Translations under genes and position numbers: made by a program | Part shown: positions 9,480-18,484 of the stretch, piece after piece | Layout of the letters: each line of letters opens with the position of its first letter | Numbering within the stretch: the stretch's first letter is position 1 | Notes under the pieces: generated by a model | Databases searched by the model: none | What the model saw: only the letters and a program-made list of their open reading frames with translations | What the model was told of the DNA's origin: nothing | Assembly: GCF_019890935.1 (NCBI RefSeq) | Contig: NZ_CP082333.1 | Coordinates: 1,390,001 to 1,454,000 of the forward strand | Reading direction: 5' to 3' | From: Exiguobacterium acetylicum | Lineage (GTDB): Bacteria; Bacillota; Bacilli; Exiguobacteriales; Exiguobacteriaceae | DNA length: 64,000 nucleotides

Positions 9480-11375
9480 TTAAGCTTCATGAATGGGTTG
9501 AACGAATGAACGATTGGCTGTGATGTACGTATCCTGAGCCGTTTTTAAGCGTGGGGTGCCTTTGGATGACAGAACGATCTTCTCAATCGAAAGAACCGTA
9601 CCCGGTGTATTTTTCGTTGGTAGTTCGTTTTTAAAGTCACGATCAGCATACTGTTTACAAGTCTTTAAAATCCGGACTGTTGTCGGAAGATCAGTCAGAT
9701 ACGTCTCGTCATCAATCATAGGCGGAAGATGGACGTATTTTTTGTTTGCCGTGACGTAAGCACCATCAACCGTGACGAGTCGTGGTGTGCCGGCCAGTGT
9801 CAACTGAAGATCGGAAATCGCCAGCAATTGCCCGACTTCAAGTGCTGTCTGCTTATGCTCAAATTCCAGATCGTCATACAAGAAAGCCTTCTCGAGTACA
9901 ACGACTTGCGTCGGTGCATCGACATGATATTTCGTCGCGTCGATTTTCTGTACAGGTGATCTGGATTCCGCTGGACGAAACTCGACTTTAAGTTGCTGGT
10001 AATGCAGATGCATCCCATTGACACTACTCGGTAACGTCATCCGGACGACGAACGGATGATAGTCGTCATGGATCAGCATCAATTGGAATGGATATGAATG
10101 TCGTTCGAGTCCCTCCGTCGAAATGAATAATTCAGTCCCTTCGATATGGAATGGAACGACGGTTTCCGTTGCTTCATCGTTAGGCGCGATTAAGAGAACT
10201 TGATCGACCGAAGCCGTGTCGTCTTTGAGTAATTGTACGACTTCATAGAAGACACCATCAACGAGACGCGTGCCTGCATACGTGGCAAAGAACGGCTCAA
10301 GGACAGGTCCGAGATGGTGTAGTGATTCCGGCATTCTATAAAAAAGACGGTTCTCCGATACATAGCGCCGCGCTTTATGTTTTTGAACAAGCAGCGTGAT
10401 GAAGGTGACGAAGCTGTCGTAATCTTGTTGCTGCAGCAAGGCGTACTGCTTTTGGAAGATGTCATCGAAAATGAAATCGGATGGATCTGCACCATGTCGT
10501 TCAAAGATCGCAATCATCTCGCGGAATAAATCAAAGAAGGTCTGGTGTTGCGGATGCTCAAGGAACCGTTTGTTGTTGAACAGACGGGAGAGGAAATCCA
10601 TCTCGATCAGACGGCTCAAGGCATGAGTCTTGGCGACTGTCGGAATATCCAGTTCAAGCGTTTTCTCAAGCACCTGTAAATTAAATGTCGTCTTCTCGAA
10701 GATGCTCGTCTGTCCGACTAACGAGTCATTCATCGCGAATCGATTGACGTGATAGACAGGTGCCGGATTCATCGAAGCCGTTTGACATTTGGAGATGGCT
10801 TCGAAGAAGAAGAGTTTATCTTCACCGAACTTCATTGGACTGAACCGGATGTTATGCTCGATCAAGACGGAGCGCTTCAGGATTTTCCCCGGAGGTCCAA
10901 CCGCGCGAAATACTTTGTCGATTTCATATGGAACAATCTGATTGGCAGTCGTGAACGATGCGAACCGCCCGACTTTTTGTATCGACGTGTCGGTATGTTT
11001 GATCGTTTGACCGAATGCGATATCGGCATCGTTTGAAGCGGCTTGCGCGACGAGCTGAGGAAATCCGACCGGATCGAGGCGATCATCAGCATCTAAGAAC
11101 GTGACGTATCTACCTGTCGCTTCTTCGATTCCGACGTTTCGCGGATGGGCAGGACTTCCCGTATTTTCGGGAATTTCGATGATGCGAATGAAATCCATCG
11201 TTTGTGCAGCCGTATGGAGAATCGACAACGATTCATCCGTCGAACCGTCATCAACGAAAATCGCTTCCATCGTTGAATGGTCAAGCGTGAGTGCCTGAAT
11301 CGACGCGATACACGTCGAGAGATCCGTCGCTTTATTGTATACAGGAATGATAATTGAAACAATTTTTCCCAACAT
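9480..11375 (-). CDS. TarS-like family 2 glycosyltransferase with DUF5776-like C-terminal repeats
   Basis: 631-residue inverting GT-A glycosyltransferase. The N-terminal domain has VSIIIPVYNKA, VDDGSTDES (about 44), NTGSPAHPRN, LDADDR (the metal-binding DXD region, about 97) and FGEDKLFF (about 185), all as in TarS-type beta-GlcNAc transferases for teichoic acid. The middle (about 280-490) is uncharacterised. The end carries two copies of a DUF5776-like repeat: GTPRLVTVDGAYVTANKKYV and GTPRLKTAQDTYITANRSFV. DUF5776 is usually found in surface proteins, so its place on a cytoplasmic transferase is unusual. The start at 11375 has AAGGTGGG in front; an ATG 39 bases further upstream lacks one. 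Confidence 0.85.
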   Translation of the reverse strand: MLGKIVSIIIPVYNKATDLSTCIASIQALTLDHSTMEAIFVDDGSTDESLSILHTAAQTMDFIRIIEIPENTGSPAHPRNVGIEEATGRYVTFLDADDRLDPVGFPQLVAQAASNDADIAFGQTIKHTDTSIQKVGRFASFTTANQIVPYEIDKVFRAVGPPGKILKRSVLIEHNIRFSPMKFGEDKLFFFEAISKCQTASMNPAPVYHVNRFAMNDSLVGQTSIFEKTTFNLQVLEKTLELDIPTVAKTHALSRLIEMDFLSRLFNNKRFLEHPQHQTFFDLFREMIAIFERHGADPSDFIFDDIFQKQYALLQQQDYDSFVTFITLLVQKHKARRYVSENRLFYRMPESLHHLGPVLEPFFATYAGTRLVDGVFYEVVQLLKDDTASVDQVLLIAPNDEATETVVPFHIEGTELFISTEGLERHSYPFQLMLIHDDYHPFVVRMTLPSSVNGMHLHYQQLKVEFRPAESRSPVQKIDATKYHVDAPTQVVVLEKAFLYDDLEFEHKQTALEVGQLLAISDLQLTLAGTPRLVTVDGAYVTANKKYVHLPPMIDDETYLTDLPTTVRILKTCKQYADRDFKNELPTKNTPGTVLSIEKIVLSSKGTPRLKTAQDTYITANRSFVQPIHEA

Positions 11376-11469
11376 TAATTCCCACCTTAAAGAAAATATT
11401 TTAAAAAATACCATTTGAACTGTACCACAAAATGGATGCTCTTAAGCGTAAGAAAGGTGAGAACATACA

Positions 11470-11508
11470 AAAAAAGGACGATGACCCAATCAAAGAAGGG
11501 AGTCATCG
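11470..11508 (-). terminator. terminator of the small lipoprotein gene
   Basis: Minus-strand CGATGACTCCC pairs with GGGTCATCG, followed by a run of seven T residues. It lies past the 11540 stop codon. Confidence 0.8.
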
Positions 11509-11539
11509 ACCATTTAAATGCGGTCATAAAAAATTGAAA

Positions 11540-11926
11540 TTACTTGATTCCAATGTTCTCAAGATATTTTTTTTCAGAGTCATCGATTTTACGGCTGATT
11601 TGTTTCGTATACGTCTTCCGCGCGTAAGTAGATCCTTTTTTCTGATAAATGGCTCTTTCTCCTCCAGATGATTGGTCGTAATAGATTTCGATTAAATCTT
11701 GATCCTCATAGACGATGACGCCCGTTTCTCCAGAATTTCGCTTTAGTTGTCGATCAACCTGTTGTTTCTTCAAGTATTGATTTTCAGATTTAATGACTTG
11801 ATTGATAGCTGCATCGTATTTCTGTTTTGCTTTCTCGCTTGTCGTATTTCCGTCTTGATCGTAATCGCTACATCCTGCTAGGCAGGTTACCAGAAAGAGC
11901 AGTATCGATAAAAGCTTCACTTTCAA
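11540..11926 (-). CDS. small lipoprotein, unknown function
   Basis: 128-residue precursor with a typical lipoprotein signal peptide and lipobox LAGC (Cys19), then SDYDQDGN and a lysine/glutamine-rich mature part. It should be anchored to the outer face of the membrane. The start is TTG, with CGGAGGTG well placed upstream. Monocistronic with its own terminator. No recognisable domain. Confidence 0.8.
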   Translation of the reverse strand: MKVKLLSILLFLVTCLAGCSDYDQDGNTTSEKAKQKYDAAINQVIKSENQYLKKQQVDRQLKRNSGETGVIVYEDQDLIEIYYDQSSGGERAIYQKKGSTYARKTYTKQISRKIDDSEKKYLENIGIK

Positions 11927-12039
11927 ATGCGAACACCTCCGAAATACACTTTTGCTTTAACGATAGTGTACATCAAGGCAACGCTTCATATGTAGCGCAC
12001 TTGAGAAATAGGGAAGTGCTTTAGAGTAGAATAGGCATA

Positions 12040-12279
12040 TTATAGTTCAATCGCATCGATGACGCCTTCAGGATACTCCCAGACGTTTCCTTCGATGAGC
12101 CATTGGTGGTGGCAGTTCGGACAAGCGACTTCCGAAGAGAAGTCATACTGGATTTCAACACCTAATCGCCGCTCCTCGTGCGATACACTATGTAAATCTT
12201 CAATGAGAATCTTATCCTTGAATTTCTCACTACAACGTGGGCATTTGAATTTCGAATAATGACTGATGACCGTATCCAT
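12040..12279 (-). CDS. small zinc-ribbon protein
   Basis: 79-residue protein with two CPxC knuckles, FKCPRCSEKF (about residue 12) and VACPNCHHQW (about 55), spaced as in a zinc ribbon that binds one zinc ion. The start at 12279 has TAGGAG nine bases upstream; an upstream in-frame TTG overlaps that site. A soluble domain of unknown role, possibly nucleic-acid or protein binding. The next 280 bases (12280-12559) hold only AT-rich, promoter-like sequence. Confidence 0.75.
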   Translation of the reverse strand: MDTVISHYSKFKCPRCSEKFKDKILIEDLHSVSHEERRLGVEIQYDFSSEVACPNCHHQWLIEGNVWEYPEGVIDAIEL

Positions 12280-12559
12280 TCGATTCAACTCCTAAACAAA
12301 GAATTAGTATCGTTTACAGTATAATGATAACGCTTACATATAAACGTGTTAATTTTGAATTGTAATCAAAATGGAATATATCAACTGAATTGGATTTTGA
12401 TATATAGAGATCTCGAAAAAAATTTTAAAAGGAATTACCCTTACTTATACATCCGTTCAATCCAATTGAGGCATATTTTTCGTCTAGATCAGTAAAAAGT
12501 GCCTTAAGATATAAGTTGAAACCACCATATCATTACAACTTTTTAGAAAGGTGAAAATC

Positions 12560-13300
12560 ATGTTAGAACTCGAAGTGTTATATATTGAGAAAAATGCAAA
12601 TAATGAGTTGGATATTAACTATTTTGATCCAAAAAATGAACCATTGATCTTTATGTTTCAAAGGATGTTGAAAAAATTAAAGGTACAATTTCCGAAATAC
12701 AGTTCGCTTTATGTTATTTTTTATGAAAGTTTAACAGAAGAAGAAAAACTAAAAATCAGAAGTGAAAATGGTGAAGGACGCGAATATTATTTTAAAGAAA
12801 CTAAGATGGAGGAATTAAAGTCAAAAAAGAATTTAGATTTTTTAAAAGAAACGTTGAGGACTTTATTAGAAGGAATTAGACATTCAATATTCCGAGAATG
12901 TATAACCGATGATGAATTAAATAAAATAGAAAATTATGTGTATGAACAGAACTTTATATTCGTACAGAACATATCTAGGAAAAATAACAAAACGAAAACA
13001 ATGAGAGCTACTCTAAAAGCAAAATTGACACCTGTTAACCTAAATTTGTTTCTAGTGATTACTGATATGAAGTCTCGGAAAAGCCTATATGATGGATGTA
13101 TATTTGAATTACCGCAATCAGTCATTATACCGTTAAGAAGTATATTGAACCCTATCTCTTTATATGGATATGAATTGTACTGGGAAAATGAGAATACGAT
13201 CGACATCATCATAAACACGGTGGGAGATAGATTACGAACGAAAATTTACCGGAAGAATGATGACTCTGTTTTGATTAAGCAACAAAAAATAAAGGCTTAA
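12560..13300 (+). CDS. AT-rich orphan protein, unknown function
   Basis: 246-residue soluble protein, rich in Lys, Asn, Ile and Glu, beginning MLELEVLYIEKN. AAAGGTG six bases upstream supports the ATG at 12560 over the GTG at 12551. Base and codon use is much more AT-rich than the neighbouring wall-synthesis genes, which suggests recent acquisition. The first 120 residues are helical and charged, and the last 100 look beta-rich. I do not recognise a domain. It lies just upstream of the immunity-like array and may be part of the same accessory region. Confidence 0.7.
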   Translation: MLELEVLYIEKNANNELDINYFDPKNEPLIFMFQRMLKKLKVQFPKYSSLYVIFYESLTEEEKLKIRSENGEGREYYFKETKMEELKSKKNLDFLKETLRTLLEGIRHSIFRECITDDELNKIENYVYEQNFIFVQNISRKNNKTKTMRATLKAKLTPVNLNLFLVITDMKSRKSLYDGCIFELPQSVIIPLRSILNPISLYGYELYWENENTIDIIINTVGDRLRTKIYRKNDDSVLIKQQKIKA

Positions 13301-13421
13301 AGAAAGCATCATTTTTTTCCAAGTGATTGCGACATGGAGTCGCTCTTAACATGCAATTCGTTTCTTCTGTTCACTAGATGCTACACTTAAACCAACTATT
13401 ACACATAAAAGGATGATATGG

Positions 13422-13643
13422 ATGTGGAAGGCACTATTGTTTAATTCTGTTTGGATGGGTATCACATTGCCGATTCTTTTAAGTATTACTTTTACAATTT
13501 TACACCCTCTATTCGTTTCTGGTAATAATGGTGTTCTCATGATTGTTGTTGCGTTAATCATTGGTATAATTGATGTTTACCTATCAATTCGGATTTGGAC
13601 ATGGATCGAAGGAAAGTCCTACAAACGAAAACGGTACATGTGA
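13422..13643 (+). CDS. small two-helix membrane protein
   Basis: 73-residue protein with two long hydrophobic segments (about residues 4-30 and 37-58) and a basic tail KSYKRKRYM. The start at 13422 follows AAAAGG at nine bases; an ATG three codons upstream is too close to it. Strand choice rests on this start and the helix pattern, because a 71-codon frame exists on the other strand. Unknown function. The next 230 bases up to 13874 are AT-rich, with a TATAAT at 13804-13809, and hold no convincing gene. Confidence 0.6.
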   Translation: MWKALLFNSVWMGITLPILLSITFTILHPLFVSGNNGVLMIVVALIIGIIDVYLSIRIWTWIEGKSYKRKRYM

Positions 13644-13873
13644 GTGAATCCTAACGGATGAACACTTTAAAAAGTCGCTTTATCTTTTTACATTGCTATG
13701 AGATGGCTTCGGTATTGAACCGGAGTCATTTTTGTCGTTTTCAGATGTCACGATACCCTCCATTAGGAAAAAATAAAAAATCCCAAAATTGTATTATGAA
13801 ATATATAATATATGGTAGAAGATATTTATTGGAAATGACATTTTTTAATGTCATGAAATGAGGATATAAAAAT

Positions 13874-15175
13874 ATGAATTACATAGAACACTTAGAAGCC
13901 CATTGTGGTGAAAGTACTGGTCACCTTGAGATGGAAGAATTACAAGATCATGCGATTCAAATGTTGCAGTTTCAAAATGCACCGTTTGCGAATGCGAATA
14001 CCGTGACATCACTTGGATTATTGCATCACCCATTGCAATTCGAGAACGGTTCCGTTGTCCATCAAGAAGTGATGCTATCTGTCATGCAACAAGATGCCGA
14101 GTCGGATTTAATTGAATTGATCTATCGCTTGACGCTGGAAGCATTAAAGACTGGACACGCTTATGATTTAGGCGAGTACTTACCAATGCCGGTTGGGTTG
14201 TTATCGAAGTACGACTTCGCTGCTCTATACGTGACGACACCGTTCTACTTTGAAGAATCATTTCAAGTCTATAAAGGGAACGCGGCATTCGGGGAACCGG
14301 AGACGGTGTTACCAGTCTGGTTCGTACCCATCTTTGCTTCGGAAGTCGCTTACATCGAACAATACGGTACTGAAGAATTTAATGAGATGTTATATGAAAC
14401 TGAGATGCAGCTGCTTAATTTAAAACGACATCCGCTCGTGGGAGACAATGAAGAAATTGAAGAATCGATTTTTAACAGGGAGGTATTCGTTTGCGAATGC
14501 GAAATTACCGGCGCCCTTTTTGAAGACGATATCCAACGACCATTAGTACTAAATGGACCGCTAGCGAAAGCGTATCACGTGAGTGTTGAATCGGGAGAAC
14601 AAGGCGATACAGATCAAAATGAAACTTTCCTGTTTGATTTTCTAAATCATCAAAATCGTTTTCCGATCTACGCGACCTTTTTTGCTTTTGAAGAGGAAGA
14701 CAAGCAAAACAAAGCCTTCTTCATGCAGCATAATATGTCGTTCACTTCACATGTCTTGTCTAGGCAGAAACAATCGAACGGTTGGTTACGTGGAAAACGA
14801 ACATCGACAAGTGAGAGTCATTTTTTCACGGTAAAGATTGAAAATGCTAGGATGCTCGAACTCATCCTTGAACACGCTTATGGAGTTGCATCGATGGACG
14901 AACTGTTCATGTTTTCGTATTCCGATCGCTTGTCGATTCAACAAGAGGTCGAAACGACGTACCGAAAAACACGTGTCTTAGAAGATCGGTTCGTTTATCC
15001 GGAAGATACGACCGTCGTGATTGTCGGCCATGATGGAACAATGCTTTATCTGCTCTCGAACGAAGAACACTTCGCTTATGATCTTCGGACGGACTGGGCG
15101 AAACGACTACGACAACAGTTACCGAACGATACGATCATTCGCCAGCTGAATGGCGAATTGTTCGCAGACCTATAA
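13874..15175 (+). CDS. SUFU-domain protein fused to an RFPI-family domain
   Basis: 433-residue soluble protein and the first gene of the immunity-like array. Residues 1-190 are a Suppressor-of-fused (SUFU) domain: NYIEHLEAHCGE, TVTSLGLLHHPLQFENGS, TVLPVWFVPIFASEVAYIE. Bacterial SUFU proteins are predicted immunity proteins of polymorphic toxins (established). Residues about 240-430 belong to the same unnamed family as the genes at 15761, 25428, 26073 and 26755 (FLNHQNRFPIYATFFAF; MLELILEHAYGVASMDELFM; MLYLLSNEEHF). The SUFU half has a free-standing paralogue at the far end of the array (31081). Translation starts at ATG after GAGGATA. Seventeen bases separate it from the next gene, consistent with one operon. 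Confidence 0.85.
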   Translation: MNYIEHLEAHCGESTGHLEMEELQDHAIQMLQFQNAPFANANTVTSLGLLHHPLQFENGSVVHQEVMLSVMQQDAESDLIELIYRLTLEALKTGHAYDLGEYLPMPVGLLSKYDFAALYVTTPFYFEESFQVYKGNAAFGEPETVLPVWFVPIFASEVAYIEQYGTEEFNEMLYETEMQLLNLKRHPLVGDNEEIEESIFNREVFVCECEITGALFEDDIQRPLVLNGPLAKAYHVSVESGEQGDTDQNETFLFDFLNHQNRFPIYATFFAFEEEDKQNKAFFMQHNMSFTSHVLSRQKQSNGWLRGKRTSTSESHFFTVKIENARMLELILEHAYGVASMDELFMFSYSDRLSIQQEVETTYRKTRVLEDRFVYPEDTTVVIVGHDGTMLYLLSNEEHFAYDLRTDWAKRLRQQLPNDTIIRQLNGELFADL

Positions 15176-15191
15176 GAGTGGAGGGAACTTC

Positions 15192-15731
15192 ATGCAACTC
15201 ATCAAACCAATGAACGGTCAGAATCATTTTTGGCTGTTCGAAAAGGATGGACGGACACTCTACACGTTTCACGGCATCATGGGAGAGAGATTGAAAGAAT
15301 CAATGAGCGAGCAGAAGTTCTCGCGTTTTTTTAATCTAGATGCCTATATCCGAGAGCTCGTAGCTGAGAAAGAAAAGGACGGATACTCGGTCGTTCAAGA
15401 AGCGGATTACCACGAAGTTGTCGTCGAGATCTTTTGTCAGGATACAGAGTATGACGTCATCTTTGAGCGCCGTTCGAGCATTGAAGAAGACCTCAATGAA
15501 TTTCTTTTTGAAATCGGAAATGGGTATTTTGTTGAAGATGAATATGGTCCAGAAGCGATCGAATTCGTCCTTCATATCTTGGAGCCGTCTTATATCGTTG
15601 AACCCGTCATTGATTATTTTAAGGATCAGTTTAATCTGAAGAAAATCCGAATGGGGCAGGCAAAAGTTCATTACGGCAGACGTTTGACCGGACTTTATCC
15701 CGCAGGAAAGAATTTTAACCGGAAAAATTGA
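15192..15731 (+). CDS. WGR-like module protein (short form)
   Basis: 179-residue soluble protein. Residues 1-70 carry a WGR-like pattern, HFWLFEKDGRTLYTFHGIMG, then LVAEKEKDGYSVV. Residues 75-165 (YHEVVVEIF, FERRSSIEEDLNEFL, IGNGYFVED, LYPAG) match the middle of the larger protein at 22332, but the DUF2716 part of that protein is absent and the end is a short NFNRKN tail. So this is either a natural short form or a C-terminal truncation. The start at 15192 has GGAGGG upstream and agrees with the paralogues, which begin MIQ/MQL. Function unknown; immunity is inferred from context. Confidence 0.8.
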   Translation: MQLIKPMNGQNHFWLFEKDGRTLYTFHGIMGERLKESMSEQKFSRFFNLDAYIRELVAEKEKDGYSVVQEADYHEVVVEIFCQDTEYDVIFERRSSIEEDLNEFLFEIGNGYFVEDEYGPEAIEFVLHILEPSYIVEPVIDYFKDQFNLKKIRMGQAKVHYGRRLTGLYPAGKNFNRKN

Positions 15732-15760
15732 ACGATGACGACACAGATTGGAGATACAGT

Positions 15761-16417
15761 ATGAACGAGCTGACAATCGACGAATATTCTTTTCAGTCGA
15801 AGAGTATCCAACATATGCTTCAGACATCCGAAATCAACGTGCTTGGTCCATTGCAAACTATTTACGAAATCATGTGTTATGACCATACAGTAGGTAGCTT
15901 TACCAGTGAATTGACGGAGGAAGTATTATATGACACGCTGGTTCGCTTCAATCATTTTCCTTTATATATCACGACTAATTTTGATGAGATTAGAGAAGAT
16001 GAGATGGACCTCTTAGAGCGTTTAAATTCGCGACCATTCGTATGCCATGAACATCCACGGTACGAAGGCGATCAGCGACGTACCAGTTTTTACTGTTGTA
16101 TCGAAGTGCTGAATGCGAATGATCTGCGTTTCGTCTTAAAAGAGTCCTTCTTTCGAGCTGCTTATAGTGAAACGTTCCTCATCACGTTTGCACGACATAC
16201 GTTTGAGTTGAAGACTTCTGGGAGAGGGATCTTTCAAGAAGCGAAATACACGCATGTAGTTGATGCACGTGATGGATTGCCGTTTATCCTTCCATCGCAT
16301 GATGCGCTCGGTTTCATGTGGTTTTCGAATGGAGATGCCTTTCAAACCGTCGATCAGCTAAAAGCGATCTTACCAACGGATTATCAGATGGATTATGCAC
16401 TAAATACCTACAAATAA
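15761..16417 (+). CDS. RFPI-family protein, unknown function
   Basis: 218-residue soluble protein of the unnamed family that also includes 25428, 26073, 26755 and the C-terminal half of 13874. Shared landmarks are VRFNHFPLYITTNFDE (about 60-75), LRFVLKESFFRAAYSETFLI (about 125-145) and FMWFSNGDAFQTVDQLKAIL near the end. The start is ATG at 15761 with TTGGAGA upstream; the in-frame TTG at 15728 overlaps the previous stop codon and lacks a ribosome site. The most divergent copy of the family. It is probably translated in one operon with its neighbours. Confidence 0.75.
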   Translation: MNELTIDEYSFQSKSIQHMLQTSEINVLGPLQTIYEIMCYDHTVGSFTSELTEEVLYDTLVRFNHFPLYITTNFDEIREDEMDLLERLNSRPFVCHEHPRYEGDQRRTSFYCCIEVLNANDLRFVLKESFFRAAYSETFLITFARHTFELKTSGRGIFQEAKYTHVVDARDGLPFILPSHDALGFMWFSNGDAFQTVDQLKAILPTDYQMDYALNTYK

Positions 16418-16446
16418 TTTAATTTAAGATCAAAGGAGTCATATAG

Positions 16447-17169
16447 ATGACACATCAAATCGGTTTACCAGGCGTTACAGAAGAGAGATTACAAGAGGTG
16501 GAAGCAGAACTTGGCTTCGAGCTTCCGAAAGAACTACGAAATAGGTACAAGCACGAAAATAAATTCAGCATCGGCGAATGGGAGTTTCATCCGATCAAGG
16601 ACGAGCAGTATATCAAGCGGACATGGGACGACCTTGTTCGTGTCAACACGACAGATGCGGAGGACTACCCATCCGGTTTCTTACGAATTGCCAGTGACGG
16701 AACAGGTGATGAACTCGGATATCAGCTTCCGGACACAGAGACGATCGTCTTGTGGGACCACGAAGAACAAGAACTATTTCCGGTAGCACCGACGTTAAAT
16801 GCATTCGTTGAAAAGGAACAACAAATGGAACAGAGTGCTGAACAAGCAGAAGACTTCTTACAGACAGTTCTCGAGACAGGTGCTGTCTATGGTCTATCGA
16901 AGTTGGAACAGTCGGGCTGGGCGTACTGTCCGTCGAATCAAGAGGAAACAGACGTCCTATTATTCTTTTCGACGGAAGCGGCGGCAAAAGCACTGCAGAC
17001 GAAGGAATGGTCAAACTATCATCTGATTCGATTGGATTTGGAATTGTTTATTAACGGTTGGTTACCGAACATGATTGACGACGGACTGTATTGTGGCTTG
17101 GATTGGGGACCGGAGCTCGTCGGACTTGAGCTAGATCCAGAAGATGTCCTAGCAGATCTGGAGGGTTAA
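16447..17169 (+). CDS. SUKH (SMI1/KNR4) plus DUF2750 fusion protein
   Basis: 240-residue soluble protein with two domains. Residues 1-120 are SUKH-like: EERLQEVEAELGFELPKELR, YPSGFLRIASDGTGDELGYQ, FVEKE. Residues 135-240 are a DUF2750 domain: FLQTVLETGAVYGLSKLEQS, then a lysine/tryptophan segment KEWSNYHLIRLDLELFINGW and VGLELDPEDVLADL. Both families recur in polymorphic-toxin immunity loci, and a fusion would be a two-headed immunity protein (inference). ATG follows AAAGGAGTC. Its stop is one base before the GTG of the next gene, so the two are coupled. Confidence 0.85.
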   Translation: MTHQIGLPGVTEERLQEVEAELGFELPKELRNRYKHENKFSIGEWEFHPIKDEQYIKRTWDDLVRVNTTDAEDYPSGFLRIASDGTGDELGYQLPDTETIVLWDHEEQELFPVAPTLNAFVEKEQQMEQSAEQAEDFLQTVLETGAVYGLSKLEQSGWAYCPSNQEETDVLLFFSTEAAAKALQTKEWSNYHLIRLDLELFINGWLPNMIDDGLYCGLDWGPELVGLELDPEDVLADLEG

Positions 17170-17170
17170 C

Positions 17171-17749
17171 GTGATTCAGACACTCAGTAAACAGGTGGAT
17201 GGCATTACGTACTTTTGGTACTTGTATCGTGATGGTCGAACAATCCAGATCTATCACGGTGTCACCGAGCAATGGAAGCTTGATCAAGATGTCAGCGATG
17301 AGAAGGAAGAACAGTACTCGACGAGGCGTCAAGCGAAACGACGGATGGAGGAACTGATTGCCGAGAAACAAGCGGAAGGATACAAGCAGGATGATATTTA
17401 CGGGATACAACCTGGACGAAAGGAACGCGAGAAGTTTCGACGACGGACGTCCTGGTTCGCCTATCTTCTGGTGGGACTTGGTCTGTTTCAGTTCGTGACA
17501 CCGTTCTCTGTCTTACCAATTGTAGTATTTGGAATGGGTATTCCCTTGATGTTTTTAGCTTTTATCGGTAAAGATTATCTTCCTACATGGCTTCGAATTG
17601 TCTGCTTCATTAGTTACTTTTTCATGCACGTGATTCATCAGCAGGAATCGTACATCCCGTATCTTTTCCCGGTTCTTTCGATAGGCACGGGAATACTATT
17701 ATGGTTTCATCTTCGAAAAACGAGACAACAAATGAAAGTAGAGCAATGA
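17171..17749 (+). CDS. WGR-like module with C-terminal membrane helices
   Basis: 192-residue protein. Residues 1-80 carry the WGR-like module (TYFWYLYRDGRTIQIYHGVT, MEELIAEKQAEGYKQDD). Residues 95-185 contain four hydrophobic segments (WFAYLLVGLGLFQFV and following) ending in a basic tail, so the module probably faces the cytoplasm on a membrane anchor. The same two-part build recurs at 38088 and 38704. The start is GTG, preceded by GGAGGG inside the end of the SUKH-DUF2750 gene. Function unknown. Confidence 0.75.
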   Translation: MIQTLSKQVDGITYFWYLYRDGRTIQIYHGVTEQWKLDQDVSDEKEEQYSTRRQAKRRMEELIAEKQAEGYKQDDIYGIQPGRKEREKFRRRTSWFAYLLVGLGLFQFVTPFSVLPIVVFGMGIPLMFLAFIGKDYLPTWLRIVCFISYFFMHVIHQQESYIPYLFPVLSIGTGILLWFHLRKTRQQMKVEQ

Positions 17750-17771
17750 CATTTTTAAAAGGAGATGCAAC

Positions 17772-18437
17772 ATGTCGCTTCTAGATAAGTTATTACAAGA
17801 CCCTATCGTTTCTGATCTACCACGTCTTCACACCGCTCTTCTTGCCAAAAATCGTGGCTTACGCAAAGAGTGGTTAGTACATATGGATAGATTCATTGAA
17901 GAAGCGAATACGTGGAACTTCGAGCGACAACGGAAGTTTGTGAATTGGTTATTGTCCACCTGTGAAGGAGAGACAGACGCTTCGTTTCTATTGATTCATC
18001 CGCTAAAAGAACGTCTTCTAAAACCGACTTTGAAGAAGTGGATGAAAGAGTTGCCGGATGACGTCCGACCGTATCGTTGGTATGGTCTTTTCTTTGATGA
18101 AGATGATCGCTTCATCTATTTACAAGAGGCGATTACACGTGGTGGAGGACAAGAGCAGTTAGCGATCGAGAGAATGATTGATCATCACTTGTATGGACTT
18201 TGGTATTCTTTCCACCATCTCGATGAAGACTTGTATTTAGGAAAAATAGAGGAAGATGCAGCAACCTTAACAGAAGCTTGGTTACTAATCGAGCAACTCG
18301 ATGATGCGGTTTTGAAATCGGAATGTATTAACGAATGGCAGAAGATGAATCAAACCTTAACGGATTGGATTTGTTTCCGGCAAGAGCAAACCACCGGATT
18401 CATGGAGTGGCGGATGCAACAAGAATTAAAGGGTTGA
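17772..18437 (+). CDS. array protein, unknown family
   Basis: 221-residue soluble, helical, Trp-rich protein beginning MSLLDKLLQDPIVSDLPRLH. Landmarks are LSTCEGETDASFLL, WYGLFFDEDDRFIYLQEAI and a Trp-rich C-terminus. No signal peptide or membrane segment. AAAAGGAGATGCAAC precedes the ATG, 22 bases after the previous gene. I cannot place it in a family. Its position among immunity-type genes is the only hint of function. Confidence 0.75.
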   Translation: MSLLDKLLQDPIVSDLPRLHTALLAKNRGLRKEWLVHMDRFIEEANTWNFERQRKFVNWLLSTCEGETDASFLLIHPLKERLLKPTLKKWMKELPDDVRPYRWYGLFFDEDDRFIYLQEAITRGGGQEQLAIERMIDHHLYGLWYSFHHLDEDLYLGKIEEDAATLTEAWLLIEQLDDAVLKSECINEWQKMNQTLTDWICFRQEQTTGFMEWRMQQELKG

Positions 18438-18484
18438 GTTACAACAATGCAATGACCTCAGCTGTTTAGAAAGGGCGGAAACGC

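Noticed and set aside
13346-13561. 71-codon minus-strand frame opposite the 13422 gene
   Set aside because: The plus-strand gene has a better ribosome site and a clean two-helix membrane pattern.
13658-13861. 67-codon frame on the plus strand before the array
   Set aside because: Poor ribosome site, Cys/Tyr/Phe-rich improbable protein, AT-rich spacer sequence.
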